Source: DAOUAJ01 sp034433615
Lineage (GTDB): Bacteria > Chloroflexota > Anaerolineae > DUEN01
Length of the DNA: 22,710 nt
Assembly (NCBI GenBank): GCA_034433615.1
Contig: DAOUAJ010000264.1
Coordinates: 1 to 22,710 of the forward strand
Direction: 5' to 3'
Positions 7,213 through 15,587 of this stretch are shown here, in pieces (the first letter of the stretch is position 1; every line of letters starts with the position of its first letter). The notes under the pieces were generated by a model. That model saw nothing but the letters and a program-made list of their open reading frames with translations. It searched no databases and was not told the DNA's origin. Position numbers and translations under genes: made by a program.

Positions 7213-7341
7213 CGCAGTTTCTAACGGCTGGGCCTCCAGCAACACCCAAGGGGGAGACCACCCGCTCATGAAGTCTGGCGCAAAAAGGGCCGGTCAATGC
7301 TTTTCAGAGGCCCTCTGAAGGGTCATCAGAGAGGCGCATCC

Positions 7342-8685
7342 GTGGCGAAGTTCCTGTTCACCGTCTGGCCGTTTGCTGGCCACATCCATCCGAGCCTGGC
7401 CGTCGCCAACGCGTTGCGGGCGCGGGGGCATGAAGTGGCTTTCTATACGGGAGCGCAGGCCTGTCGTACAGTTCAACAGGAGGGCTTCCGTGGTTTTTCG
7501 TTTCAACGGGTGGACGAGGCGCGCGTGGAGCAAATCGTGTTGTCCCCGACCGGGATCCTGTCACACCCGAGGAACCCGTTCCGCACCAAGGCCATGTGGC
7601 GAGCGTGGGTGCTTGACACGGTGCCCGCGCAGTTGGCCGACCTGGAGGCCGTGTTGACGAGCTGGCCGCCCGATGTGATCGTATGCGATCCATCCATGTG
7701 GGGGCCGTTTCTCATCCTTCACGAGGTCCGGCGTATTCCCGTGGCCATTTTCTCGTTGGTGGCAATCTGCCTGCTCTCCGGACGCGAGGGGCCGATCCCC
7801 GGCTTCCCTCTGCCGCGCCCCCGGACCTGGTATCAGCGCTGGCGAGCGCGAGTGCTGAGGGCTATGGCCGATCGCTTCCTGGCGGATGTCCGGCGCGCGG
7901 CGAGCGCACTGCGCCGATCCTACGGGCTGCCCCCCTTGCGATCCTCGGTCACCGATTACGCGGGCCAGATGCCGCTATACCTGGTGCCCTCTAGCCCGGA
8001 ATTCGACTATCAGCGCACAGACCTGCCGCCTTCGGTGCACTACGTCGGGCCTTGTTGGTGGCACAAGCCAGATGGCCTCCCATCGCCCGAATGGCTGGCC
8101 GAGCTGCCCGACGATCAGCCTCTGGTCTATGTGACGGAGGGGACCATCAACTTGCAACCGCGCATCCTGGGGGCGGCCGCGCAGGGGCTGGCCCACTTGC
8201 CGGTGCAGGTCGTCATGACGACGGGCCGCCATCGCGACCCGGAGACATTGGACCTGGGGCCTCGCCCTCTGGCTCCCAACATCCGCGTGGAGCGGTGGGT
8301 GCCCCTCGCCGACCTGCTGCCTCGCATGAGCGTGCTGGTGACGACCGGCGGCCCCAGCACGTTGATGGCCGCGTTGAGCCGGGGGGTGCCGATCGTCATC
8401 GTGCCCTCGGATTGGGACCACCCGGAGACCGGCTGGCGCCTCGCGGAGGCGGGCGCTGGGGTGCGCCTGGCGCCCAAGGCGTGCACACCCCAGCGCCTGC
8501 GGGAGGCCGTGGAGCTCGTCTTGCGCGAGCCGTCTTTCCGCCAGAATGCCCAGCGGTTGGCCGCCAGCCTGGCCCGGTGCGGGGGGCCGGCGCGCGCTGC
8601 GGAGCTGTTGGAGGGCCTTGCCGTCCGACCGGGGACATCCGCCCCTCTAGAGCGGATTGAGAGCGTTCAGATGAAGGTATTGTAG
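7342..8685 (+). CDS. MGT-family (GT1) glycosyltransferase with degenerate donor site
   Basis: This 447-residue two-domain GT-B protein of the macrolide-glycosyltransferase/UGT type would transfer sugar from a nucleotide donor to a small or lipophilic acceptor. GTG 7342 is chosen over ATG 7297: AGAGAGG lies 7 nt upstream, and the resulting start (VAKFLFTVWP) aligns with that of the next gene. The N-terminal acceptor-side His (His14, AGHIHPS) is kept. In the C-terminal donor site the usual HGGSGT reads TGGPST (335-340), so the His is Thr. The usual DQ..NA reads DHPETG (359-364). These changes remove residues that normally contact the nucleotide-sugar, while the fold and length stay intact. It may be a regulatory partner of its neighbour, use a different donor, or be inactive. 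It is followed after 5 nt by a full paralogue. Confidence 0.88.
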   Translation: MAKFLFTVWPFAGHIHPSLAVANALRARGHEVAFYTGAQACRTVQQEGFRGFSFQRVDEARVEQIVLSPTGILSHPRNPFRTKAMWRAWVLDTVPAQLADLEAVLTSWPPDVIVCDPSMWGPFLILHEVRRIPVAIFSLVAICLLSGREGPIPGFPLPRPRTWYQRWRARVLRAMADRFLADVRRAASALRRSYGLPPLRSSVTDYAGQMPLYLVPSSPEFDYQRTDLPPSVHYVGPCWWHKPDGLPSPEWLAELPDDQPLVYVTEGTINLQPRILGAAAQGLAHLPVQVVMTTGRHRDPETLDLGPRPLAPNIRVERWVPLADLLPRMSVLVTTGGPSTLMAALSRGVPIVIVPSDWDHPETGWRLAEAGAGVRLAPKACTPQRLREAVELVLREPSFRQNAQRLAASLARCGGPARAAELLEGLAVRPGTSAPLERIESVQMKVL

Positions 8686-8690
8686 GCGAG

Positions 8691-10046
8691 ATGGCGAGAT
8701 TCCTGCTGGCCATGTGGCCGTACACCGGTCATGTCTACCCGAACATCGCCCTGGCCCACGCGCTGCGAGCGCGCGGGCACGAAGTGGCCTTTTACACCGG
8801 CGCGATGGCGCGCCCGGTAGTCGAGCGCGAGGGGTTTCGGTGCTTCCCGTTTCGGCAGGTTGCCCGTCAGCTCGCCAGGGTGATCGGCTGTCCGGAGCCG
8901 GCTGACGGGGCGGAATGGGATGCTCCACACCTGTACCAGCGCCTGTCCGAGCGGTACACAGTGGCATTGGATCGCGGGGTGCTCATGCATAGCCGACTGC
9001 TCAGGAGCATGTATCATGATTGGTTCCTCGGCACCGTGCCGGCCCAGGTGGCGGACCTGCAAGCCATCCTGGCCGGGTGGTCGCCGGACGCGTTGGTCTG
9101 CGATCCCTTCCTGTGGGGGCCCATCCTCGTCCTGCGCGAAGCCCAGGCGGTCCCTGTCGCGGTCTTTTCCTTCTTCGCCAGTTGCCTGCTGCCCGGGCGT
9201 GAGGTGCCGATCCTGGCCCTGGGGCTTCCCAGGCCCCGCAGCCGATGGACGCGCCGGGCTATGCGGGTGCTGGGAGTGGTCAGGGAGCTACTCTTCGCGG
9301 ATGTCAAACGCGGCGCCGACGCCATTCGACGGGAATACGGCCTGCCGCCATTGCCGGCCCCAGTCATGGTCTACGCCGGTTATATGCCCCTCTACCTCAT
9401 CGCCAGCGCGCCCGAGTTCGACTATCAGCGCGGCGATCTTCCGCCGTCGGCCCACTACGTCGGCCCTTGTCTGTGGGACAAACCCACGCACGAACCGCCA
9501 CCGGCCTGGTTAGATCAACTGAATGGCAAGGGCCCAGTGGTATACGTGACAGAGGGGACCGCCCAAACGCGAGCTCCCATCCTGCTGCAAGCAGCCTATC
9601 GGGGGTTGGCCGGTTCATCTTTGCAGGTGATCATGACCACGGGGCAGCAGCGCGATCCGGCGCAACTGAATCTGGGCCCCATTGCCCCGAATATTCGAGT
9701 GGAACGTTGGGTGGCCCATAGCGACCTGCTCCCGAAAGTCAGCGTCGCGGTAACCCACGGAGGGAGTGGTACCGTCCTGTCCGCGCTCTGCGCCGGATTG
9801 CCGCTGGTAGTCGTGCCGATGCAATGGGACCAGTTGGAGAACGCCCAGCGAGTCGTCGAGGCTGGCGCGGGGGTGCGCTTGAAGGCTGAACATTGCACAC
9901 CGCAGCAGCTGCGGGCGGCCGTCTCTCAGGTGCTCGAGGAGCCTTCCTTTCGCCAGAACGCACGGCGGTTAGCTGCCGCTCTGAACCGGTACGATGGGCC
10001 TCGGCGAGCGGCCGAGCTGTTAGAAAAGGAGTTGGTCAGCCCATGA
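8691..10046 (+). CDS. MGT-family (GT1) glycosyltransferase, intact donor site
   Basis: This 451-residue GT-B enzyme starts at ATG 8691, 5 nt after the previous stop, with a purine-rich AGGCGAG overlapping that stop. The acceptor-side His is at 14 (TGHVYPN), VYVTEGT at 284-290, and the donor-binding motif HGGSGT at 356-361 followed by WDQLENA at 379-385, as expected for an active GT1/MGT enzyme. It is a tandem paralogue of the upstream gene, sharing for example the FDYQR and SFRQNA contexts, with about 20 extra residues near positions 60-105. The acceptor cannot be read from sequence. GT1 relatives glycosylate polyketides, sterols, carotenoids or other lipids. The epimerase that follows overlaps its stop codon and may supply the sugar. 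Confidence 0.93.
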   Translation: MARFLLAMWPYTGHVYPNIALAHALRARGHEVAFYTGAMARPVVEREGFRCFPFRQVARQLARVIGCPEPADGAEWDAPHLYQRLSERYTVALDRGVLMHSRLLRSMYHDWFLGTVPAQVADLQAILAGWSPDALVCDPFLWGPILVLREAQAVPVAVFSFFASCLLPGREVPILALGLPRPRSRWTRRAMRVLGVVRELLFADVKRGADAIRREYGLPPLPAPVMVYAGYMPLYLIASAPEFDYQRGDLPPSAHYVGPCLWDKPTHEPPPAWLDQLNGKGPVVYVTEGTAQTRAPILLQAAYRGLAGSSLQVIMTTGQQRDPAQLNLGPIAPNIRVERWVAHSDLLPKVSVAVTHGGSGTVLSALCAGLPLVVVPMQWDQLENAQRVVEAGAGVRLKAEHCTPQQLRAAVSQVLEEPSFRQNARRLAAALNRYDGPRRAAELLEKELVSP

Positions 10047-11044
10047 CGGATGACTTCTGGCGCGACCGGAACGTTCTGGTGACGGGCGCTTCGGGGTTCA
10101 TTGGGTCTCATATCACTGAGCTGTTGGTCCAGAAGGGAGCGAATGTCACCGCGACGACCTACCTGTCGGAAAATGACACTTACCCGGTCAATCTACAAAG
10201 CGTTCGGGACAGGATCACCCTCATCAAGGCGGATCTAACACAATTAGAGGATTGTCTGAGGGCGTGTGCGGATCAGGACATCGTCGTGAATGCTGCTTAT
10301 GTGGACGGCAGCGTTGCCTTCAAGCAGGCCAGGCCGGCTGCCATCTTTCGGGAGAACATGCTCATCACGTTGCACATGCTGGAGGCGGCTCGCCGAAGCG
10401 GGGTAGATCGGTTTCTGGTGATGAGCTCGGCCGAGGTATATCCTCCAGACGCGTGCATTCCATTGGTGGAGTCGGACGGCTTCACGGGGCTGCCGGATCC
10501 GCTCACCGACGGATACGCCTGGTCGAAACGAATGTCCGAGTTCGCTGCACAGGTTTTCGTCCGCCAGTATGGCCTTCGGGTGGCCATTGCCCGGCCCAGC
10601 AACGTGTACGGGCCGCGGGACAGCTTTGACAGCCACAAGGGGCGCGTGATCCCGATGTTCATCAAGAAGGTCTTCGAGGGCGATGGGGTCATCACCATCT
10701 GGGGGACGGGTGAGCAGGTCAGGTCCTTTCTGTATGTGGAAGACCTGACCCGTGGCCTTCTCGATCTCATCGAGAAGTACCCAGCATGTGACCCGGTCAA
10801 CTTTGGGGGCGAGGAGGAGATCACAATCAAGGATTTGGCGCAGCTAATCGTCACTCTGTCAGGCAAGAAGGTGGCAATCGTCTGTGATCCTGATAAGCCG
10901 TCAGGTCCTTTGAAACGAACTTCCGACATCACGAAGGCGAAGCAGATCCTGAGATTTTCGGCATCTGTCCCGCTTCATGAAGGATTGCGGCGTACGATGG
11001 ACGCGTACCGTAAGCAGTTTCTGGACGGCGATGGGAGCGGGTAG
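10043..11044 (+). CDS. NAD-dependent nucleotide-sugar epimerase/dehydratase (GDP-fucose-synthase-like extended SDR)
   Basis: This 333-residue extended SDR would modify a nucleotide-activated sugar. The motifs are TGASGFIG (14-21, NAD(P) binding), SSAEVYP (128-134), catalytic YAWSK (158-162) and RPSNVYGPRD (184-193), followed by a sugar-nucleotide site region with IWGTGEQVRSFLYVEDL. The 'YAWSK' and 'GTG..RSFLYVEDL' contexts are reminiscent of GDP-L-fucose synthases and related epimerases, but the substrate is not certain. The ATG at 10043 overlaps the upstream stop (ATGA), so translation is probably coupled to the glycosyltransferase. A much longer frame open upstream is not used. It most likely makes the donor for one of the two glycosyltransferases. 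Confidence 0.9.
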   Translation: MTDDFWRDRNVLVTGASGFIGSHITELLVQKGANVTATTYLSENDTYPVNLQSVRDRITLIKADLTQLEDCLRACADQDIVVNAAYVDGSVAFKQARPAAIFRENMLITLHMLEAARRSGVDRFLVMSSAEVYPPDACIPLVESDGFTGLPDPLTDGYAWSKRMSEFAAQVFVRQYGLRVAIARPSNVYGPRDSFDSHKGRVIPMFIKKVFEGDGVITIWGTGEQVRSFLYVEDLTRGLLDLIEKYPACDPVNFGGEEEITIKDLAQLIVTLSGKKVAIVCDPDKPSGPLKRTSDITKAKQILRFSASVPLHEGLRRTMDAYRKQFLDGDGSG

Positions 11045-11121
11045 TCTCCTTTAACGTATGTTGATGATACAAACGGTGGGAAAACGCGTGTCCAGGCGCT
11101 GTCATTAATGTGGTGCTAATC

Positions 11122-11134
11122 CGCTGAGCCAGCG
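11122..11134 (+). other. Small hairpin upstream of the hydrolase gene
   Basis: CGCTG-AGC-CAGCG forms a 5-bp stem with a 3-nt loop, followed by TTTAAGGAA, whose AAGGAA is the ribosome-binding site of the gene starting at 11149. In the 104-nt gap after the epimerase it is the only clear structure. It could act as a weak terminator or influence initiation. No convincing -35/-10 pair was found. Confidence 0.25.
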
Positions 11135-11148
11135 TTTAAGGAAATAAC

Positions 11149-12468
11149 ATGATTTCGCGACCGAATATCTTGCTGATCACTATTGACTCTTTGCGAGCAG
11201 ATCATCTCGGGTGTTATGGTTACTACCGCCGTACAAGCCCGTACATTGACGCTATTGCGGCGGAGGGGACGTTATGCGAGCACATCTTCTGCTCGGGCAT
11301 CCCGACGCATCCGTCATATACGACCTTGTACACCGGCCAGCATCCTATCACCCATGGCATTGTCAGCCATGGGGGTTCAGCCAGACTAGCCACAACCACT
11401 CCTGTGCTGCCAGAACTTTTCTTAGATGCCGGCTACACGACCTGCGCTCTGGATACCATGATGCGTGACCGGCTTTGGTTTGGCCGGGGCTATGAGTACT
11501 ACATTGACCCGGCCCTGCGATATAAACTGCGGCTCAACGTCACTGGTGACGAGCTGAATGCTCGGGCGATCCCTTGGCTGCGATCCCACGCGAACGAACC
11601 CATCTTCCTGTTTTTGCACTATTGGGATCCCCATACACCCTATGCACCACCTGAGCGCTACCGGCATCTGTTCTATAGTGGAAACCCTACGAACCCGAAC
11701 AACCACTCGCTGGATGACTGGTGGCAGCATCCGCTAGGGGATCTGGCTCGAAACACGTGGTTGCATACGGCTGAGGGGCCGGTCACCGATGCTGAGTATG
11801 TGGTAGCATTGTACGATCAGGAAATCCGTTGTGTGGATGATAACGTGGGACAGTTAATCGCCGCATTGGATGAATTGAAGCTTGCGGAGCGCACGCTGGT
11901 AGTGATCCTGGCCGATCACGGCGAGAGCATGACAGAGCATGGCATCTTCTTTGAGCATCATGGCCTTTATGATTGCACATTGCGCGTTCCTCTTATCGCC
12001 CGGTGGCCTGGCCGGGTTCCCTCCGGTCTACGTATACCGCAGATGTTCCAATTCCATGATATCGCGCCTACCTTGTTAGAGGCAGCGGGTCTATCAGTTC
12101 CGGCCACAATGGAGGGACGGAGCTTCTGGAGGCTATTGACAGGTCAAAACCAGGAATCCGGGCGAGAGGCAATCGTAAGCGTGGAGTGCACCTGGCAGGC
12201 CAAATGGAGCCTGCGCACAAAAGAGTACAAGTTTATCCTTGCCCGTGACCTCGATTTTTATGGCAACCCACTGCGTGAGCTGTACGATCTGAGAGCCGAT
12301 CCGCAAGAGGAGCGAAACCTGGCGGAAGCATGTCCCGATATGGCCGCTGCCATGGAAGCAGAACTCGAAGCGTGGATCCGCGATAACTTGCAAAGGCTGG
12401 GGCGGAGCGAAGATCCTGTCAGAGAACAGGGCATCAGCATAAAAAGCAGTGGAGAGGACGGCTGGTAG
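11149..12468 (+). CDS. Sulfatase-fold hydrolase with Thr in place of the formylglycine residue
   Basis: This 439-residue member of the alkaline-phosphatase/sulfatase superfamily starts at ATG 11149 after AAGGAA. N-terminal metal-site motif TIDSLRADHLGCYG (11-24), HYWDPHTPY (157-165), DHGE (256-259) and a C-terminal ELYDLRADPQEERNLA are all typical of sulfatases. The active-site signature is T-H-P-S-Y followed by TTLYTG (53-63), where true sulfatases have C/S-x-P-S-R. The nucleophile position is thus Thr53 and no formylglycine can be made. Superfamily members with Thr here include phosphodiesterases and phosphoglycerol or phosphoethanolamine transferases, so a phosphate ester may be the substrate. 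No signal peptide is visible, so it is likely cytoplasmic. Base composition is lower in GC than the flanks, and it abuts the next gene directly. Confidence 0.88.
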   Translation: MISRPNILLITIDSLRADHLGCYGYYRRTSPYIDAIAAEGTLCEHIFCSGIPTHPSYTTLYTGQHPITHGIVSHGGSARLATTTPVLPELFLDAGYTTCALDTMMRDRLWFGRGYEYYIDPALRYKLRLNVTGDELNARAIPWLRSHANEPIFLFLHYWDPHTPYAPPERYRHLFYSGNPTNPNNHSLDDWWQHPLGDLARNTWLHTAEGPVTDAEYVVALYDQEIRCVDDNVGQLIAALDELKLAERTLVVILADHGESMTEHGIFFEHHGLYDCTLRVPLIARWPGRVPSGLRIPQMFQFHDIAPTLLEAAGLSVPATMEGRSFWRLLTGQNQESGREAIVSVECTWQAKWSLRTKEYKFILARDLDFYGNPLRELYDLRADPQEERNLAEACPDMAAAMEAELEAWIRDNLQRLGRSEDPVREQGISIKSSGEDGW

Positions 12469-12816
12469 ATGCACGAGAATGACTTGCGCGCTGTGACAGC
12501 AGCTTATCTTAAAGCTTTTGAAGCTCGAGATCTTGTCCGTTGTCTTGACTTCTACGCCGAGGACGCAATCGTGATCTTTCTACTTGGTTGCTATCAGGGT
12601 AGGCCGGCCATTGAGGAGTGGCATAAGGATCGCTTTACGGCCGATCTTCGAGTGCTCCGCGTCGATGACGTCTTGGTTCAAGGGGACACCGTGATCGTGA
12701 ACGCCGTTGTGACCTCCAAAAAGCTTCAGAGGTGGAAGATGCCCAATGCCCGTGGCAAAATCGTCCTGACCTTTCAGGGGGATAAGATCAAGGAGGCCAG
12801 GCTGGAGTCTGGCTGA
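12469..12816 (+). CDS. SnoaL-like / NTF2-fold protein
   Basis: This compact 115-residue protein starts immediately after the preceding stop (TAG then ATG), so the two are translationally linked. Sequence features are an N-terminal helix (VTAAYLKAFEARDLVRCLDFY), AEDAIV, a helix with EEWHKDRF and terminal beta strands (VIVNAVVTSKK, KIVLTFQGDKIKEARL). These match the cone-shaped NTF2/SnoaL-like fold, which hosts polyketide cyclases, isomerases, limonene-epoxide-hydrolase-type enzymes and non-catalytic ligand binders. It shares the lower GC of the upstream hydrolase. The specific function is not identifiable. The context of glycosyltransferases and an SDR would fit a small-molecule tailoring role. 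Confidence 0.75.
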   Translation: MHENDLRAVTAAYLKAFEARDLVRCLDFYAEDAIVIFLLGCYQGRPAIEEWHKDRFTADLRVLRVDDVLVQGDTVIVNAVVTSKKLQRWKMPNARGKIVLTFQGDKIKEARLESG

Positions 12817-12828
12817 GAGGAAGGGGTG

Positions 12829-14118
12829 ATGATAACCCTGCTTGGTTCCGGTGAGTGCGATGGGGATGGCAGGCGCCAAGATAGCAGATGGGGCTTGCAA
12901 CTCGCTCGTCTCGTGTGGCTGTTGCTGATCCTGGGCTTCCTGACCGGCTGTGCCGGCAAGACGCCACCCAGGCCGACCGTCGCGCCCACGCTGGCCTGGA
13001 CTCAGCTCGATATCTGCAAAGTCAAAGAGATCACGTTGATCGGCCCCAGCGTGGGAGGGCTGGACTGGTCGCGCGCAGGGGACAACCGCATCGTGATGGG
13101 CCGATATGACGAGAATCAGGTGGTGCAGCTTTACACTATAAAGCCGGACGGCAGCGAGTTAACCTGTCTGACGTGCACTCAAGTGCCTGGTGGGCCATCG
13201 GTTGGGGTGCACAAGGGTGTTCCCCATTGGCATCCCTCTGGAAAGTACATCTTCTTCCAGATGGAGCAGGAAAAGCATCCGGGAGCTAAGGCGCTGGCCG
13301 CGCCCGGCAGTGGTATGCACAATGACATCTGGGCTACCACCCCCGATGGGAGTCGGTGGTGGCGGCTGACGGATTACTCCGGCAATCCCAATTCCGGCGT
13401 CCTGTTCCCGGTCCCTTCCCACGATGGCACGAAGCTCGCCTGGGCCGAACGATATGCGCCGCCAGCTAAGCCCGTGCAGGCTGTGCTCGGGCTTCTAAGG
13501 AACAAGCCGACCGAAGACCTTTGGGGGAAATGGCGCCTCAACATCGCCGATCTGGTAATGGATGCTGATGACCCCCGTCTGGAGAACATCAGGAGCTACA
13601 CGCCAGGGGATGCCTCCTTCTACGAGATGCAGATGTGGAGCTCCGACGATGCCGAGATCTACTTCTCCTCCAGCATCCGTCGTACCAACGTGTACTTGCA
13701 GGGCATCTGGCGCATGAACGTGGCCACCCAGGCGCTGACCCCTTTCAGCGAGGACACCGCTTTGTTGGACGACCGGGGAAACTGGGAGGAGCACCTGAGC
13801 TTTTCGCCGGATGGCAAGAAGATCGCGTACATGTCCAGTGCATGTTGTCAGTGGAATCCTAACGACCTGAAGACGCTTCGAGCCGAGCTATACCTGGTGG
13901 ACGCGGATGGCTCGAACAAGGTCCAATTGACGCACTTCAACCAGCCTGGGTACCCGGAATCGCAGACGATCCCCAGAGTGGTCGCGGGAAACGTCTGGAG
14001 CCCGGACGGGAGGCAGATCGCGATGCAGGTGATCCGGCTCACCAGGGAGTACCTGGCGGGCACCCGGACGACGGACCTGTGGCTGTTGACGTTTGAGGGC
14101 CCCTGTGGGGCTCAGTAG
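12829..14118 (+). CDS. TolB-like WD40/PD40 beta-propeller lipoprotein
   Basis: About 429 residues from ATG 12829 (GTG 12826 also possible), after GAGGAAGGGG. A hydrophobic segment ends in the lipobox LTGC with Cys41, so it is a predicted lipoprotein held at the outer face of the membrane. The mature part has repeated PD40-type blades: DWSRAGDNRIVMG, PHWHPSGKYIFF, SHDGTKLAWAE, SFSPDGKKIAYMS and WSPDGRQIAMQVI, alternating with strands such as ELYLVDADGSNKVQLT. These are diagnostic of TolB-like propellers, which usually bind proteins or peptides. Unlike five other exported proteins here it carries no YLP motif, consistent with its being anchored by lipid. The binding partner is unknown. Confidence 0.85.
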   Translation: MITLLGSGECDGDGRRQDSRWGLQLARLVWLLLILGFLTGCAGKTPPRPTVAPTLAWTQLDICKVKEITLIGPSVGGLDWSRAGDNRIVMGRYDENQVVQLYTIKPDGSELTCLTCTQVPGGPSVGVHKGVPHWHPSGKYIFFQMEQEKHPGAKALAAPGSGMHNDIWATTPDGSRWWRLTDYSGNPNSGVLFPVPSHDGTKLAWAERYAPPAKPVQAVLGLLRNKPTEDLWGKWRLNIADLVMDADDPRLENIRSYTPGDASFYEMQMWSSDDAEIYFSSSIRRTNVYLQGIWRMNVATQALTPFSEDTALLDDRGNWEEHLSFSPDGKKIAYMSSACCQWNPNDLKTLRAELYLVDADGSNKVQLTHFNQPGYPESQTIPRVVAGNVWSPDGRQIAMQVIRLTREYLAGTRTTDLWLLTFEGPCGAQ

Positions 14119-14131
14119 AGCTTACCCGGCC

Positions 14132-15466
14132 ATGAGTCAGCATCGCCATGAAGCCAGGATCGGGCGGAGACGGTTTTTACAGCTCACCGGCGCCAGCCTG
14201 TCGCTGGCTCTGCTTCACCCAAGGGCTCAGGCGGCTCCATATCCCGTTGGAGTGGGGCGTGAGTCGGACCCCTACGCCGCCACGGTGCGGGCCATCCACG
14301 CCAGCGGTGATTGGCCAGCGCTCGAGATCGCCGGCCGCTATGTGGTGATCAAGCCCAACCTCGTGGTCGCCATGGCCGCCGATACAGGGGCGACGACCGA
14401 TCCCCAAGTGGTCCGGGCGATCGTGGATTTGGCGCTCGCGGCTGGCGCGGCGCGCGTGACGATCGCAGAGGGGGCGCCGGGCGCCGGCAACTTCTCCACC
14501 TGCGGATACGAGTTCTTCCGGGCCTACGATCCGGAAGGCCGGGTCTCGCTGGTGGATCTGGATGACCAGCCCGTGGTGTTAGCTTCGGTCCCGGATGGAT
14601 TAGCCTATCGCCAGATCTACATGCCCGAGATGCTGCTGGATAATCAGGTCTTCTTCATCAGCGCGGCCAAGATGAAATGCCATGCCGAGTCGCTGGTGAC
14701 CCTGGCGATGAAGAACCTCTTTGGCCTGCCACCGTCTGATCCGTATGAACTGGCCGGAAAGGAGGGTCGGTTTGCGATGCACGATCGGGGGGTGCATCAG
14801 GTTGTCGTAGACCTGAACCTCGTCCGCCCGGTGGACTTTGCGGTGGTGGATGGCGTCTGGGCGATGGAGGGCTATGGTCCCTGGGGCGGGTCTCCCGTCC
14901 GGATGGACCTGGTGGTTGCCGGCTCGAACGCTCTGGCCGTTGACCGCGTCTGTCTGATGGCGATGGGGATCCCTCAGTCCTGGGTGCAGCACCTCTTCTA
15001 TGCCGCTGCCAAAGGGCTGGGACCGGCAGGCGTCGAGAGCGTAGAGATCCGGGGAGATTCGTTTACCCCCAGGACCTTCCGGCGGCCCGATATCCCTCCC
15101 ATCGTGGACCGGCCGCGCGTATCTCCAGCGCTATTCAGGCCCGAAGCTGGCCAGCAGACCACTATCACCTACTGGGTGAACCGGCGATGCTGGACGCAGG
15201 TAGAGATCGTCCTTACCCAGGAAACTTCGCCAGAGGTGACGCGCGTTCGTCTCTTGCGGGATTGGGCTATCCGACCGGCCGGCACTGATGTGTTGGCTTG
15301 GGACGGTCGGGATGATCAGGGAGAACTTGTGCCGCCTGGAAGTTATACCGTGAGGGTCCAGGCAACGCACGGCGAGTTGGTTCGTAATGCCTTCGCGACG
15401 AGCTGGCTGGAGGTCATCGGTGACGATCCGAGACACGCCAGCTATCTGCCGTTTATTTTCCGATGA
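14132..15466 (+). CDS. Tat-exported DUF362 protein with FlgD-like Ig domain and C-terminal YLP motif
   Basis: This 444-residue protein from ATG 14132 starts 13 nt after the previous stop. The N-terminus has a twin-arginine signal (GRRRFLQLTGASLSLAL, residues 11-27) with a likely cleavage after AQA, so it is exported folded. The DUF362 domain follows: VVIKPNLV (71-78), TTDPQVVRAIVDLALAAGA (88-106), KMKCH (180-184) and KNLFG (194-198). From about residue 315 there is an Ig-like FlgD-type domain with AWDGRDDQGELVPPGSYTVRV. The last residues are SYLPFIFR. DUF362 proteins are poorly characterised and often carry Fe-S clusters in longer forms, but no ferredoxin Cys cluster is seen here. The combination of Tat signal, DUF362, Ig fold and tail motif suggests a surface-exposed enzyme or binding protein that needs a cofactor inserted in the cytoplasm. 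Confidence 0.85.
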   Translation: MSQHRHEARIGRRRFLQLTGASLSLALLHPRAQAAPYPVGVGRESDPYAATVRAIHASGDWPALEIAGRYVVIKPNLVVAMAADTGATTDPQVVRAIVDLALAAGAARVTIAEGAPGAGNFSTCGYEFFRAYDPEGRVSLVDLDDQPVVLASVPDGLAYRQIYMPEMLLDNQVFFISAAKMKCHAESLVTLAMKNLFGLPPSDPYELAGKEGRFAMHDRGVHQVVVDLNLVRPVDFAVVDGVWAMEGYGPWGGSPVRMDLVVAGSNALAVDRVCLMAMGIPQSWVQHLFYAAAKGLGPAGVESVEIRGDSFTPRTFRRPDIPPIVDRPRVSPALFRPEAGQQTTITYWVNRRCWTQVEIVLTQETSPEVTRVRLLRDWAIRPAGTDVLAWDGRDDQGELVPPGSYTVRVQATHGELVRNAFATSWLEVIGDDPRHASYLPFIFR

Positions 15467-15481
15467 ATTGTCCTAAAAATG

Positions 15482-15530
15482 GGCGGAAGGCAACAAGGCC
15501 ACGAGGGACGAGGGGGTCTTCTCTTCCGCC
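15482..15530 (+). other. Intergenic inverted repeat between the DUF362 and symporter genes
   Basis: GGCGGAAG (15482-15489) and CTTCCGCC (15523-15530) are perfect 8-bp complements separated by 33 nt. The loop contains a direct repeat ACGAGGG-ACGAGGG (about 15500-15514). This makes up most of the roughly 120-nt gap. There is no T-run, so it is not a standard terminator. It may be an operator-like or mRNA-processing structure. Confidence 0.3.
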
Positions 15531-15587
15531 GTGGCGCCGCCCCCGACATGGAAAGCTATCTTGAAATCGGGGAGAGTTGATTCAGGT

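Noticed and set aside
9893..10042. Upstream extension of the epimerase frame inside the glycosyltransferase
   Set aside because: The extension encodes unstructured Arg/Ala-rich sequence. The ATG at 10043 gives a normal Rossmann start and the ATGA overlap typical of coupled genes.
11045..11148. Sigma-70 promoter before the sulfatase-fold gene
   Set aside because: TTGATG at 11061 and AT-rich hexamers nearby do not give a good -35/-10 pair at 16-18 nt spacing.
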